Part shown: positions 18,105-27,572 of the stretch, piece by piece
Layout of the letters: each line of letters opens with the position of its first letter
Numbering within the stretch: position 1 is the first letter of the stretch
Origin: Zavarzinella sp.
GTDB lineage: Bacteria > Planctomycetota > Planctomycetia > Gemmatales > Gemmataceae
Reading direction: 5' to 3'
NCBI GenBank assembly: GCA_041399155.1
Contig: JAWKTI010000002.1
Coordinates: 124,001 to 188,000 of the forward strand
Length of the DNA stretch: 64,000 bases
Program-made: the position numbers and the translations under genes
Notes under the pieces: model-generated
Database searches by the model: none
What the model saw: the letters and a program-made list of their open reading frames with translations, nothing else
Told to the model about the DNA's origin: nothing

Positions 18105-19565
18105 ATGTCGGATGTGATCACAATTCCCGAAGCCCCTGCCGATGCGGGGAAACTGCGGCAGACGATTGAAATTTCGACCAAAGCACCATGTGTCAAGCAC
18201 GTGGTGGTGAAAGTCAATCGGGAAGATATTGATGGCTTGTTCAATGAGAAAGTCTCTGAGATCATGAAAGATCAGAAGAACGCCATGCCTGGCTTCCGGC
18301 CAGGTAAGGTGCCAAGAAGCTATCTCATCCGCAAGCACCGCAATGTGATCAACGACGAAGTGCGTCGCGATATTCTGACCGCCAGCCTCAACCAATTGGC
18401 AGAAGATGCCAATCTGGCACCAGTCGCACCACCCCAACTGGATCCTGAAGCAGTAGCGAATTTGCCTGAAGAAGGCCCATTCGTGTACGAGTTCGATATT
18501 GAGGTCCGGCCTGAATTTGAAGTCCCCGAATACAAAGGACTGACGCTCAAACGCCCCCACCGTGACTTCGATGATGCTGACATTCAACAGTACATCCAGA
18601 AGTTACTGTTGGATATCGGTGGGATTGTGCCACTGGCGGACGATCAACCCGTTGGTGCCAATTGCTACATTACCTTCGATCTGGCTGTAGAAGACGAAGG
18701 CAAGCCATTTTCCACCGTGAAAGACCAGACCGTGAAAGTGGCAGAGCGGATCAACTTTAATGATGGTTCGATTGTCAATTTCGCTGGCAAAGTGATGGGT
18801 GCTCTGAAAGGTCAGGTCGTCAACCTGGAAGTGACCCTGGGGGATGCGGTTCAGCCTGAAGCACTTCAGAAGAAAACTCTGGACGCCAAACTGACCATCA
18901 ACAACATCTACGAGCCTGCCACGAAAGAACTTACGCCAGAAATGCTGGAGGAAATGGAGATCTCTTCTTCCGCACAACTGGAAGAAAAGGTGCTCGGCAT
19001 CCTGAACCGGAATCTGGAACAGGAACAACGCCGCTCTTACCGCACCCAACTGATGCGGAAAGTGCTGGAAACCACCACCATCGAACTGCCGAAAGATCTG
19101 ATTCTGCGTCAGGCACAACGCGTGTATAACCGATTGGTTATGGACATGCAGTCAAATGGTGCCACCGATGAAGAAATTGAATCGCGTCGGCGGGAACTTT
19201 CGATGGATTCGGTGCAGAACGTTCGAGTGGCACTGACCGAACAGTTTGTGCTGCAGAAAATTGCCGAACTTGAGAAAATTGAAATCGAAGATGCCGATAT
19301 TGATGCCGAGATCGACCGGCTGGCAGGTGTTTACAACGAATCCCCACGCAAGGTGCGGGCCCAGTTGGAGCAGAACGAACAGATCGAAACTCTGGCTGGC
19401 GAACTGCTCGAGCGTCGTGCCCTTGACATCGTTCTGAATAATGCACAATACGAAGATGTCGAATATCAGCAGCAAACTGATTCGTCATTCGTAAACAAGT
19501 CGATTATTCCCGACTTCATGATCAAGCAGTTGCCCGCACCTGCAGCGACCACCGAAGCGGAATAG
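18105..19565 (+). CDS. tig: Trigger factor, ribosome-associated chaperone
   Basis: Trigger factor binds at the exit tunnel of the ribosome and shields nascent chains. The 486-residue protein has the ribosome-docking loop MPGFRPGKVPRSYLIRK near residues 63-79, the long helical C-terminal arm region and the central PPIase-like domain (residues about 185-285). An acidic tail ends it. The gene is directly followed by two clpP genes with short gaps, the widespread tig-clpP arrangement, but no clpX follows within the window. Confidence 0.95.
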   Translation: MSDVITIPEAPADAGKLRQTIEISTKAPCVKHVVVKVNREDIDGLFNEKVSEIMKDQKNAMPGFRPGKVPRSYLIRKHRNVINDEVRRDILTASLNQLAEDANLAPVAPPQLDPEAVANLPEEGPFVYEFDIEVRPEFEVPEYKGLTLKRPHRDFDDADIQQYIQKLLLDIGGIVPLADDQPVGANCYITFDLAVEDEGKPFSTVKDQTVKVAERINFNDGSIVNFAGKVMGALKGQVVNLEVTLGDAVQPEALQKKTLDAKLTINNIYEPATKELTPEMLEEMEISSSAQLEEKVLGILNRNLEQEQRRSYRTQLMRKVLETTTIELPKDLILRQAQRVYNRLVMDMQSNGATDEEIESRRRELSMDSVQNVRVALTEQFVLQKIAELEKIEIEDADIDAEIDRLAGVYNESPRKVRAQLEQNEQIETLAGELLERRALDIVLNNAQYEDVEYQQQTDSSFVNKSIIPDFMIKQLPAPAATTEAE

Positions 19566-19606
19566 TCCTGTTTTGGAACCAGGTAACCTAACGAGGTCAA
19601 TGTTGC

Positions 19607-20257
19607 ATGTTTTCCCAAGATGCTCCGATGATGGGACCACTGTTTTCTCCGCAGGTTCAGCGTTCCCGAGATTATCAACGCACCCGCGAAATGTCGATCG
19701 GCTCGTTGCTGATGGAAAATCGCATTATCTTTCTTGGTGCGTACGATCGTAATCCCTATCCGGATATCAACGATCAGACTGCCAACGTAATTATTCAGCA
19801 ACTGCTTTACCTGCAGTACGAAAACACGTCGCAGCCAATCCACATGTACATCAACTGCCCTGGTGGGTCGGTTACTGCCACACTGGCAATTTACGACACC
19901 ATGCAGTTTCTGGAATGCCCCATTGCCACCTATTGCATGGGTCTGGCAGCCAGTGGTGCGGCATTAATTCTGGCGGCTGGCTCAAAAGGCAAGCGCTACG
20001 CACTACCCCACAGTCGCATCATGATGCACCAACCGTGGGGTCAGGTGGGTTACGGCCAGGTTTCCGATCTGGAAATTGAAGCCCGTGAAATGCTGAAAAC
20101 CCGCAAGGTATTGGATGAAATTATTGCCCGCCACACCGGGCAGCCCATTGAGGTGGTTAATCGGGAGACCGAACGGGACCGTTACTTCAGCCCCGAAGAG
20201 GCCAAAGAGTTCAACATCATTGATCAGGTGCTCAGTCGCCAGTCGGAAGCGAAGTAA
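19607..20257 (+). CDS. clpP: ClpP protease subunit, first of two
   Basis: ClpP is the serine peptidase core of ATP-dependent Clp proteases. The 216-residue product has YINCPGGSVTATLAIYDTM, the active serine in GLAASGAALIL near residue 116, the histidine in RIMMHQPWG near 141, and the aspartate in ETERDRYFS near 190. The usual ASMGA around the serine reads ASGAA here, so the residues after the nucleophile differ from the common form while the triad is kept. The N-terminus is about 20 residues longer than E. coli ClpP. It sits between tig and a more canonical clpP, so mixed ClpP1-ClpP2 assemblies are plausible. Confidence 0.93.
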   Translation: MFSQDAPMMGPLFSPQVQRSRDYQRTREMSIGSLLMENRIIFLGAYDRNPYPDINDQTANVIIQQLLYLQYENTSQPIHMYINCPGGSVTATLAIYDTMQFLECPIATYCMGLAASGAALILAAGSKGKRYALPHSRIMMHQPWGQVGYGQVSDLEIEAREMLKTRKVLDEIIARHTGQPIEVVNRETERDRYFSPEEAKEFNIIDQVLSRQSEAK

Positions 20258-20320
20258 AGCGGTTATTCTATCTGTTGTTTGACCATCATGATCCGTCACT
20301 GACGGATAAGGAGAACGTTG

Positions 20321-20917
20321 ATGCCATCCGTACCTTATGTGGTCTCTTCCGATGGGAAAGAACCACTGCTCTACGATATTTATGGTCGATTGCTGAAAGA
20401 ACGGGTTGTTTTTCTGCAAGGCCAGGTGGATGATGAAAGTGCAGGACTGCTGGTTGCTCAGATGATGTATCTGCAGGCGGAAGATCCCAAGGCAGACATC
20501 CATTTCTACATTAACAGTCCAGGTGGGTCGGTTACCGCGGGAATGGGCCTGTACGATACGATGCAATATGTATCGTGCGATGTGGCCACCTACTGCATGG
20601 GCCAGTGTGCCAGCATGGGGGCCATGCTGCTGACTGCGGGTGCCAAAGGGAAGCGGTTTGCTACCCCCAACTCCCGCATTATGATCCACCAGCCCCTGGC
20701 GGGCCTGCGTGGGACCAGCACCGAGTTCCAGATTCATGCCAATGAATATATTCGCATGAAGAAGCACCTGAATCAGTTGCTGTCGCATCACACCGGGCAG
20801 ACGATTGAGCAGATTGAAAAGGACACCGACCGCGATAACTTTCTTTCTGCCACCGAAGCTGCTGCTTATGGCCTGGTAGATGCTGTGCTGGACAAAATCC
20901 CCTTCGGCAAATCCTGA
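20321..20917 (+). CDS. clpP: ClpP protease subunit, second of two
   Basis: A 198-residue canonical ClpP. The triad is Ser in GQCASMGAMLL near residue 98, His in RIMIHQPLAG near 123, and Asp in DTDRDNFLS near 171. AAGGAG seven bases before ATG 20321 decides the start. It follows the first clpP by 63 bases and ends before a strong terminator, so tig and both clpP genes probably form one operon. The unfoldase partner (ClpX or ClpA) is not in the window. Confidence 0.96.
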   Translation: MPSVPYVVSSDGKEPLLYDIYGRLLKERVVFLQGQVDDESAGLLVAQMMYLQAEDPKADIHFYINSPGGSVTAGMGLYDTMQYVSCDVATYCMGQCASMGAMLLTAGAKGKRFATPNSRIMIHQPLAGLRGTSTEFQIHANEYIRMKKHLNQLLSHHTGQTIEQIEKDTDRDNFLSATEAAAYGLVDAVLDKIPFGKS

Positions 20918-20970
20918 TTCATCGATGAGAATCGCCTCATTGATGAGTGAATCTTCATAAAAACATCCTT

Positions 20971-21000
20971 CAGGCAGTAGCAGTACTGCCTGATTTTCGT
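20971..21000 (+). terminator. Rho-independent terminator after clpP
   Basis: CAGGCAGTA (20971-20979) and TACTGCCTG (20984-20992) form a perfect 9-bp stem with loop GCAG, followed by ATTTTCGTTT. A second, weaker hairpin at 20920-20945 (CATCGATGAG/CTCATTGATG) lies just after the clpP stop. Confidence 0.85.
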
Positions 21001-21071
21001 TTCAAGACAATTCTCCCAAATCAGGCTGGGCATTATTTTCTATACATGAATTGAGTAGTCTGCAAACAGTG

Positions 21072-21491
21072 TTATTCCAGCCAGTTCTCTACCTGAAGCC
21101 CTTCGACTTCCTTAAAATCTCTGACGTTCCTGGAGACCAGGATGCTACGATGTGCCAACGCTATACAAGCAATGAGCATGTCTGCGCGGCCCATCTTTTT
21201 CAAATTTTTCTGTTTTTTCAGGTTTCCAAAGTGCTGAATCGATTTTTCGTCGAACCCCACACTGATAAAGGCTCCAAGTAGCTCTTCGGATTGCTGAAAA
21301 CGCATCGCAGCCTTCGCCAACTCATCTTCAGTAGCCGCTTTCAAAAGACTTTCGCCACGTCCACGCAAAATTTCAACACGAGTGATGATGGAAACACCAA
21401 ATTCTTGATCTGCAAATTTTCTAATCTTTTCCCTTACTTTTTCGTTCCCGTATGCAAAGTGGGTAAAGATGTCTGTATCAAAAATTATCAT
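21072..21491 (-). CDS. PIN-domain toxin, VapC-like
   Basis: A 139-residue PIN-domain protein, a predicted Mg-dependent ribonuclease. The first acidic residue is in MIIFDTDIFTHF, then EIL in the centre, and GRADMLIACIALAHRSILVSRNVRDF carries the later acidic residues. Start ATG 21491 overlaps the stop of the upstream gene in an ATGA junction, which fixes the start and shows translational coupling. VapC toxins cut tRNA or rRNA when the antitoxin is degraded. The upstream gene is an atypical helix-turn-helix antitoxin, which separates this from common vapBC pairs. Confidence 0.85.
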   Translation of the reverse strand: MIIFDTDIFTHFAYGNEKVREKIRKFADQEFGVSIITRVEILRGRGESLLKAATEDELAKAAMRFQQSEELLGAFISVGFDEKSIQHFGNLKKQKNLKKMGRADMLIACIALAHRSILVSRNVRDFKEVEGLQVENWLE

Positions 21492-21925
21492 TCGCTGGCA
21501 GCCTCTCGCCAAACTTGAAGCTGAGCAAGTTGTTCAATGAGGTCGCCATCTTCCTTGAACACACCAAAGTGTTTCAGAATTGCCTGATTAGAGCCTGGTA
21601 CTTTGGAAGATTGTTTTGGTTCAGACAGACTACGCATTCTATGTTCAAGCGCGGCAATCAGATCATTCCAAAATGGATGTTCAAGCATCCACAAAGAGGG
21701 AAATTTCTTGAAATCCTGTGCTAATTGGGGGCCAAATCGTAAAAAATCGACCAGTGAACGCTTCAGGAACCGCCATTCACCACCAATCTGTTGAGCAGGC
21801 AATGAGCCATTTTCAACCAATTCCAGCACAGCATCTTCGGTAACGCGAAGGTATTCAGCAGACTCTGAAAGAGTCATGATCTCAACACCTGCGAAATTGC
21901 GGCTTGATGGTTCTGAAATTGACAC
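21488..21925 (-). CDS. Excisionase-type HTH protein, probable antitoxin
   Basis: The 145-residue protein has an N-terminal helix-turn-helix of the excisionase family (TLSESAEYLRVTEDAVLELVENGSLPAQQIGGEWRFLKRSLVDFL, about residues 18-62). The remainder is an unfamiliar helical tail, perhaps the toxin-binding part. Start is GTG 21925 with GGAG nine bases upstream. The ATGA overlap with the PIN gene makes a two-gene toxin-antitoxin operon, where the HTH would bind the common promoter as an autorepressor. Confidence 0.8.
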   Translation of the reverse strand: MSISEPSSRNFAGVEIMTLSESAEYLRVTEDAVLELVENGSLPAQQIGGEWRFLKRSLVDFLRFGPQLAQDFKKFPSLWMLEHPFWNDLIAALEHRMRSLSEPKQSSKVPGSNQAILKHFGVFKEDGDLIEQLAQLQVWREAASE

Positions 21926-22085
21926 AAGTAATTCTCCAAGACAGATTGTTGTATTTTACATGGATTTGGGTACATTGCAATTAGATCGTGCAACAACATC
22001 CAGTGCCAAGTTCCATCGTTTTCCCCAAACTGAATACAATCAATTATTCAAATACTCTCCCAATATGGTTGTTGAGGTGCGTCTG

Positions 22086-23072
22086 ATGGCATTTACCAAA
22101 GAAAGTGTTGGCGTGGGCTTCATCGGTGCGGGCGATATCGCAGTATTGCATGCGGAAGCGATTCGAAGGTGCCCCGGTGCCCACCTGGTGGGGCTCTGGA
22201 ATCGCTCGCAGGAGCGTGCTACCCAGCGGGCAGCAGAGTTCGGGTGCAAAAACTACGCATCGGTGGAAGAACTTTGTGCCGACCCAGCGATCGATGCCGT
22301 ATTTGTGCTGACAAATCTGGAAACCCACCTGGAATACACCAAAGCGGCTCTTACCCACGGCAAGCATGTACTGGTGGAAAAACCTGTGGGCGTTTCTGTT
22401 GCGGAAATTGCAGAAATGAAGCAATTGGCGGAAGCCAAAAACCTGGTGTGCATGCCCGGCCACAACTACATATACGAAGCCTCGATGAACCGCACCCGTG
22501 AACTGGCGGTCAATGGTGATCTAGGCAAAATTGTGTCTGCCTATGTAATGTATAACATCCACCATCCGGAAGATGTGGCCGCACGTTACCCGGGTGTGGT
22601 GCGGCAAATTCTGACCCACCATTCCTACATTTTGCTCTATCTGGTGGGCAAACCACGCAAAATCTGTGCAATGAAAGCCACCCTGCACTACGATAAAATC
22701 CCACAGGAAGATATCGCTATGGTGCAGATGGAGATGGAAAACGGTGCATTGGCCCACTTCTGTGCCAGTTTTGCCGCAGACGACCACGCCGCCGACCCCT
22801 GGACCGTGATGGTGAAGGTGATTGGCACTGCCGGCAGCACACGGTACAGCTATCGTGACCATGTGGAAATCAAGCCCGGTCTGGTGCACTCCCAGACTTA
22901 TACGGCCTATCAGGGCTCGGTGATGAACGAAGTGAAGTATTTCATTCAGGAATCGATTTTCCGTGGTTTGCCCCCACTGTCGACGCTGGATGACGCCATC
23001 ACGGCCCAGAAAATGATCGAAGCGTGCGAACAATCAATTGCCACCAATTCCGTTGTCACTCTGGAAGCGTAA
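22086..23072 (+). CDS. Gfo/Idh/MocA family oxidoreductase, cytoplasmic
   Basis: A 328-residue oxidoreductase with the Rossmann motif VGFIGAGDIAVLHAEAI, the EKPVGVS motif near residue 100 and a C-terminal substrate domain. Unlike the protein at 14712 it has no Tat signal. ATG 22086 is used because GAGGTG precedes it by seven bases; the frame is open upstream to 21876, across the toxin-antitoxin promoter region. NAD-linked oxidation of a sugar or cyclitol is expected for the family; the substrate is unknown. It is followed at 13 bases by truD. Confidence 0.88.
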   Translation: MAFTKESVGVGFIGAGDIAVLHAEAIRRCPGAHLVGLWNRSQERATQRAAEFGCKNYASVEELCADPAIDAVFVLTNLETHLEYTKAALTHGKHVLVEKPVGVSVAEIAEMKQLAEAKNLVCMPGHNYIYEASMNRTRELAVNGDLGKIVSAYVMYNIHHPEDVAARYPGVVRQILTHHSYILLYLVGKPRKICAMKATLHYDKIPQEDIAMVQMEMENGALAHFCASFAADDHAADPWTVMVKVIGTAGSTRYSYRDHVEIKPGLVHSQTYTAYQGSVMNEVKYFIQESIFRGLPPLSTLDDAITAQKMIEACEQSIATNSVVTLEA

Positions 23073-23085
23073 CCTCTGAAAAATT

Positions 23086-24246
23086 ATGAAGTTACGCCAA
23101 TTTACTGAAGATTTTATTGTTGAAGAGATCCCACGTATCCTCCCCAGTTCCGGTGGGTATTGCTTCTACAAACTCACCAAACGTGGCTGGACCACCCATG
23201 ATGCCCTTGATGGGATTCGCAGACGCTGGAAAATCGACCAGCGGCGACTTTCGTACGGTGGTTTGAAGGATCGCCACGCACAAACGGTTCAGTATTTCAC
23301 CATCGACCGTGGGCCCGCGTCCAATTTGAAGTTTCAAACAGTCGATGTCGAGTTCATGGGCTATGTGTCACGGCATTTTCAATCGTCAGACATCCTTGCG
23401 AATCGCTTCGATCTGGTATTACGAAGTATGTCGGAAGAAGAAATCAACGTGGCAACAACCGCTCTGGAACAGATCCAGCACGCGGGCATTCCGAACTACT
23501 TTGATGATCAACGCTTTGGCAGCCTGGGCACGGATGGTCGATTTATTGCCAAAGAGATGATCCTGGAACGGTTTGATGAGGCACTGAAACTGGCCCTGGC
23601 TGGGGAATACGCCCACGATCGTGCCGCAGCAAAGCAGGAAAAGGCATTGCTGTTGGAACATTGGGGCGATTGGCCAACGTTGAAGGCGAAGTTACCCAAA
23701 GGGCATGCCCGCAGCCTGATCACCTATCTGTGCGATCACCCCACAGACTTCAAGGGGGCCTGCAAGCGGTTGCGGCCCGACCTGCGAAGTTTATACTTGT
23801 CTGCATATCAGAGTTATCTGTGGAACAAAATTCTGGAAAAGTGGCTGCGTAACCACTTACCAGCAGAGGATTTAGGCGATTTTACGCTGAAATCCGGCCA
23901 GCACGTCTTCCCGACACGGGTGCCCACGGAATTGAAGGAAACGTGGCAGCACCTGCGCTTGCCATTGCCGTCCGCACGCTTGAAACCCCCACCGGATGCA
24001 CCGTGGCTGGAAATTTTGTCGCAAGTCATGCTGGATGAAGGGCTTCCGTTGGATCAGATGCGGATTAAAGGAATGCAGGAACCATTCTTCTCGAAAGGGG
24101 AACGCCCTGCCTGTATCTGGGCCGAAAATCTGACCTGGGAGCACGCCAAAGATGACAAAAATCCAGGCAAGGAACTGCTGAAATTATCATTCCAGCTACC
24201 TGCGGGGTGCTACGCAACGATGTTAGTCAAACGGTTGACTAACTGA
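23086..24246 (+). CDS. truD: tRNA pseudouridine(13) synthase
   Basis: TruD isomerises uridine 13 in tRNA. The 386-residue protein starts LRQFTEDFIVEEIP and has the catalytic aspartate in YGGLKDRHAQTVQ near residue 62, followed by GIPNYFDDQRFGS, the other signature of the family. It is at the end of a two-gene string after the Gfo/Idh gene. Confidence 0.93.
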   Translation: MKLRQFTEDFIVEEIPRILPSSGGYCFYKLTKRGWTTHDALDGIRRRWKIDQRRLSYGGLKDRHAQTVQYFTIDRGPASNLKFQTVDVEFMGYVSRHFQSSDILANRFDLVLRSMSEEEINVATTALEQIQHAGIPNYFDDQRFGSLGTDGRFIAKEMILERFDEALKLALAGEYAHDRAAAKQEKALLLEHWGDWPTLKAKLPKGHARSLITYLCDHPTDFKGACKRLRPDLRSLYLSAYQSYLWNKILEKWLRNHLPAEDLGDFTLKSGQHVFPTRVPTELKETWQHLRLPLPSARLKPPPDAPWLEILSQVMLDEGLPLDQMRIKGMQEPFFSKGERPACIWAENLTWEHAKDDKNPGKELLKLSFQLPAGCYATMLVKRLTN

Positions 24247-24311
24247 CCGTGCTTCTGCGGAAAATTGCCCCACCTTTGAGTGCAGACGGGCAATCGCCTA
24301 AAATAACTTCC

Positions 24312-25637
24312 ATGAAGATCGCATATATTACCGCCGGTGCTGCGGGCATGTTCTGTGGGTCGTGCATGAAGGATAATACCCTCGTGGCGACGCTGCAACG
24401 CCTGGGGCACGATGCACTGCTGATTCCCACCTACACGCCGATTACCACCGATGAAGAAAGTGTGGCAGAATCCCACATTTACATGGGCGGGGTGAACGTC
24501 TATCTGCAGCAGAAATCGTGGATTTTTCGACACACCCCTCGTTTTCTGGATCGGCTGCTCGATTTTCCCCGCCTGTTGCGGTGGGTATCGCGTTTTGCCA
24601 GCCGCACAAAATATGAAGATCTGGGCGACCTGACCATTTCCATGTTACTGGGGCGGCACGGCAAACAGGATAAAGAAATTGAACGCCTGGTGTACCACAT
24701 CACGCGGGAGTTTCAGCCCGATGCGATCGTTCTCACGAATGTATTACTGTCTGGTGTGGTGCCTGCACTGCGAAAGCAAACCAACGTACCTATTGTGGCC
24801 ACGCTGCAGGGAGACGACATTTTTCTCGAAGCCTTGCACGCGAAAGATCGTGAACGGGCGATTGAACTGATTGGTACCAACTGTGCGGACCTGTCCGGGC
24901 TGATTGCTACCAGCCAGAGTTACGCCACTGCGATGGCAAGCTATCTGCGACTGCCTGCAGAAAAAATGATCGTGGTGGCACCCGGGATTTCATTAAAAAG
25001 TTATGAGAACATTGCCGCCCCCAGCCCACGTGAGGAACCGGTGATTGGTTGTCTGGCACGGATCTGCCCGGAAAAAGGCTTTGATCGGCTGATCGATGCC
25101 TTCATTCAACTGCACCAGTTGCCAGACGCAAAACCTTGCCAGTTAAGGGTTTCTGGCTGGCTTGGTGATAATCAGCGGGAATACTTTGCCCGCACCTGTG
25201 CAAGATTGCGGGAACATGGCCTGGAAAGCCAGTTTCATTATGTAGATACGCCCACGTTGAAGGCTAAAATTGCATTTTTGCAGGACTTAGACCTGTTTGT
25301 GCTGCCTGCAGTGTACCACGAACCGAAAGGGATACCGGTGCTGGAAGCATTGGCATGTGGCGTGCCTGTCGTGGTGCCCGACCACGGTGCGTTCCCGGAA
25401 CTGGTGGAACAGACGCACGGTGGTTGGGTTGTGGCTGGCAATCAGGTGGGGGATTTTGCCCAAACGATGCACCGTGTGCTACAAAATCCTGCCCACTGCC
25501 GCGAGGTGGGTCAAACAGGAAGACGAAATGTCTTTCAGTACTATTCTGCAGAAGTAATGGCCCAGCGTACTGTCGACTATCTGACCCACCTCGCAGCGCA
25601 AGTGCCTGCCCCACAACATGTTACCACTGGAGCCTGA
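24312..25637 (+). CDS. Glycosyltransferase family 4
   Basis: A 441-residue GT-B glycosyltransferase. The N-terminal half has ITAGAAGMFCGSCM and the C-terminal half has IGCLARICPEKGFDRLIDAF and HEPKGIPVLEALACGVPVVVPDHGAFPELVE, the nucleotide-sugar-binding EX7E region. The usual glycine-rich N-terminal donor loop is present in an AGAAGMF form. ATG 24312 (MKIAYITAG) is preferred to the longer frame at 24249, whose extra residues are unlike the family. Acceptor unknown. The next gene starts before this one stops, so both are cotranscribed. Confidence 0.88.
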   Translation: MKIAYITAGAAGMFCGSCMKDNTLVATLQRLGHDALLIPTYTPITTDEESVAESHIYMGGVNVYLQQKSWIFRHTPRFLDRLLDFPRLLRWVSRFASRTKYEDLGDLTISMLLGRHGKQDKEIERLVYHITREFQPDAIVLTNVLLSGVVPALRKQTNVPIVATLQGDDIFLEALHAKDRERAIELIGTNCADLSGLIATSQSYATAMASYLRLPAEKMIVVAPGISLKSYENIAAPSPREEPVIGCLARICPEKGFDRLIDAFIQLHQLPDAKPCQLRVSGWLGDNQREYFARTCARLREHGLESQFHYVDTPTLKAKIAFLQDLDLFVLPAVYHEPKGIPVLEALACGVPVVVPDHGAFPELVEQTHGGWVVAGNQVGDFAQTMHRVLQNPAHCREVGQTGRRNVFQYYSAEVMAQRTVDYLTHLAAQVPAPQHVTTGA

Positions 25638-26085
25638 AGTGACCACACCGTTTATTTCAACCCGCCGCGTGGAATTTGGCGAAACAGATATGGCTGGGAT
25701 TGTCCATTTTTCGAACTTTTTTCGTTACATGGAATCTGCAGAAACCGACATGCTGATGTCGTTGGGATTTTCCGTCAATGGGGAGGAAAATGGGGTAGCA
25801 TATGGCTTCCCGCGGGTCTCGGTGACGTGCGATTTTGCCCGCCCCGCACGATTTGCAGATCAGCTTCAGATCCACGTTGCGGTGGAAGAGATCGGCCAGA
25901 AATCGGTCCGTTATCGTTACACGTTTTTTGCTAATGATGTGCAGTTAGCCGTCGGAAGGATAACCGCCGTGCACTGCATCAAAGTAGATGGTCAGATGAA
26001 ATCCCACCCACTGCCAGAGCGATTTCGCCAACAGTTGGAAAAGTATCTACTTGCCCCACCCACGCACAGTGCGGGGCAATCATAA
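25618..26085 (+). CDS. Acyl-CoA thioesterase, 4-hydroxybenzoyl-CoA type hotdog fold
   Basis: A single hotdog domain of 155 residues: FISTRRVEFGETDMAGIVHFSNFFRYME is the YbgC/4HBT signature with the Asp/Glu-bearing loop GETDMAGIVHF. The start is either ATG 25618, overlapping the glycosyltransferase by 20 bases, or GTG 25639, one base after its stop; the latter would be a compact coupled start. The substrate cannot be told from the sequence. Confidence 0.85.
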   Translation: MLPLEPEVTTPFISTRRVEFGETDMAGIVHFSNFFRYMESAETDMLMSLGFSVNGEENGVAYGFPRVSVTCDFARPARFADQLQIHVAVEEIGQKSVRYRYTFFANDVQLAVGRITAVHCIKVDGQMKSHPLPERFRQQLEKYLLAPPTHSAGQS

Positions 26086-26136
26086 GCACCGGGGTTTGCT
26101 AAGATTTCTGCACCGATCCCTGACGATTAACAGCCC

Positions 26137-26268
26137 TTAACCCTTGATCACGAAACAGAATTGCCGAGCATCCCTGATTCTGAAACTGGCAATAACCTGG
26201 CGTTGAGTGGCCAGATAACTCAGAAAAGATTCGATTTCCGCAGCCATCGTTTCTGGATGCTTTTTTGA
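26137..26268 (-). pseudogene. Remnant of an integron/phage-type tyrosine recombinase
   Basis: On the minus strand 44 codons between stops read SKKHPETMAAEIESFLSYLA followed by TQRQVIAS. This matches the N-terminal SAM-like domain of integron-type and IntI-like integrases (HP-x2-M-x-EI-x2-FL-x-LA-x-V-x-AS). The catalytic domain is absent, so only the N-terminal scrap survives. It sits in the 540-base gap left of the three-gene island and suggests its origin by integration. Confidence 0.65.
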
Positions 26269-26623
26269 TTAACAATCCAATCCAAAGGTTTGTTCGGTAA
26301 GGATTATATAATGCAAGATGCGGTACTTTGCCCGTAAGATTTTTGAGAAAAATGATGAGATTTTGCTTGACAGAAGAAATTACCTCATGGAAAATAAATT
26401 AAATTAATCTTAAATGAATAACTTTCGGCACAAAGTCTATTGGTGTGTTATGTTGTCCGCATCTGAAACAGACTCGGCATTGAATCCACACTTCGACCTC
26501 GAGGCAAGCCAAAGTACTAGGAAAAGTGGAATGTCTCGTTTACGTCTAAAGGCGAAGCATTGGTGGTTTACTGCGCATTATCAATAAGCTAAAATTATTG
26601 TATACTGAAAAATCAACACATGA

Positions 26624-27565
26624 ATGGCTACTACAAGAATGCCCAACAGCATACACACCATCGACTTCCTGATTGTTACGCCTCTAGACGAAGAGCGTGA
26701 CGCGGTCCTGTCATTATTAGATTCACCACAGCAGTTACCGCCAGACCATGCGGACAACCGTGTCTACTTCGAATCGTTAATGCGTGCCGGACACGAAGAC
26801 GGGCACCAAGGCACATACCGCATCATCGTCGTTTCACTCGTCGGAATGGGAACGGGGCAAGCATCAGCAACGACATCAGATGCGATTCGGCGCTGGTCGC
26901 CACGTTACGTGCTTGTCGTTGGAATTGCGGGCGGTGTGCGGAAGGCGGGAGTCGCGTTGGGTGATGTCCTCGTGGCGAGTCAGATTGCCGACTACACCCT
27001 TCAAAAACATCGGTCGGGAAAACCTATTGAGATCCGTTGGCAGGCACAGCCAGTTGACACTGGCTTGCTGGAGCGAGCACAGAACTTCTTGGGCAACGAC
27101 TGGATCGACGCGATTCGTTGCGAGCGACCCGTCGAAGGCGAGCCGAAACGACATATTGGACCAATCGCAAGCGGTGATCACGTTGTTGCATCAAGCAAAC
27201 TCCTTAAGGCTTATTCGAGGCCTTGGCCCAAGCTAATCGGTGTGGAGATGGAAGCCGCTGGAATTGCACGCGTTGTATTTCAATCAAAGCTGAAAGCGGG
27301 ATTCTTTATGGTTCGCGGCACCTCCGACTTGGCTGACCCAGACAAGGATTCACCAGAAGTTGAAAGCTGGCGGACCTATGCCTGCGAAGTCGCCGCTGCG
27401 TATGCGATCACTTTTCTCCGTACCGGCCCTGTAACATTTGCAGAGCATGCAGATACAACTCCGTCGGCTTCGCAAGCCTCGCCACAATCGTTCTCCAACA
27501 ACAGCATTTCCGGCGTCTCGAACTCGACGATTGTTCTTGGAAACAACATCAATATTGAGAAATGA
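26624..27565 (+). CDS. Nucleoside phosphorylase-fold protein, possible nucleotide-cleaving effector
   Basis: A 313-residue protein of the PNP/UDP (MTA/SAH nucleosidase-like) superfamily. Features are TPLDEERDAVLSLL at the N-terminus, VVGIAGGVRKAGVALGDVLVA near residue 100, the ribose-binding GVEMEAAGIARVV near 206 and the catalytic-acid loop RGTSDLADPDKD near 230. The C-terminal 40 residues are a Ser/Asn-rich tail ending TIVLGNNINIEK, a tail style seen in conflict proteins. Members of this superfamily act in Detocs, CBASS and AVAST defence as effectors that split ATP and related nucleotides; others are metabolic enzymes. A TATACT at 26601 may be its promoter. It leads a tight three-gene operon. 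Confidence 0.8.
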   Translation: MATTRMPNSIHTIDFLIVTPLDEERDAVLSLLDSPQQLPPDHADNRVYFESLMRAGHEDGHQGTYRIIVVSLVGMGTGQASATTSDAIRRWSPRYVLVVGIAGGVRKAGVALGDVLVASQIADYTLQKHRSGKPIEIRWQAQPVDTGLLERAQNFLGNDWIDAIRCERPVEGEPKRHIGPIASGDHVVASSKLLKAYSRPWPKLIGVEMEAAGIARVVFQSKLKAGFFMVRGTSDLADPDKDSPEVESWRTYACEVAAAYAITFLRTGPVTFAEHADTTPSASQASPQSFSNNSISGVSNSTIVLGNNINIEK

Positions 27566-27572
27566 GCGACCC

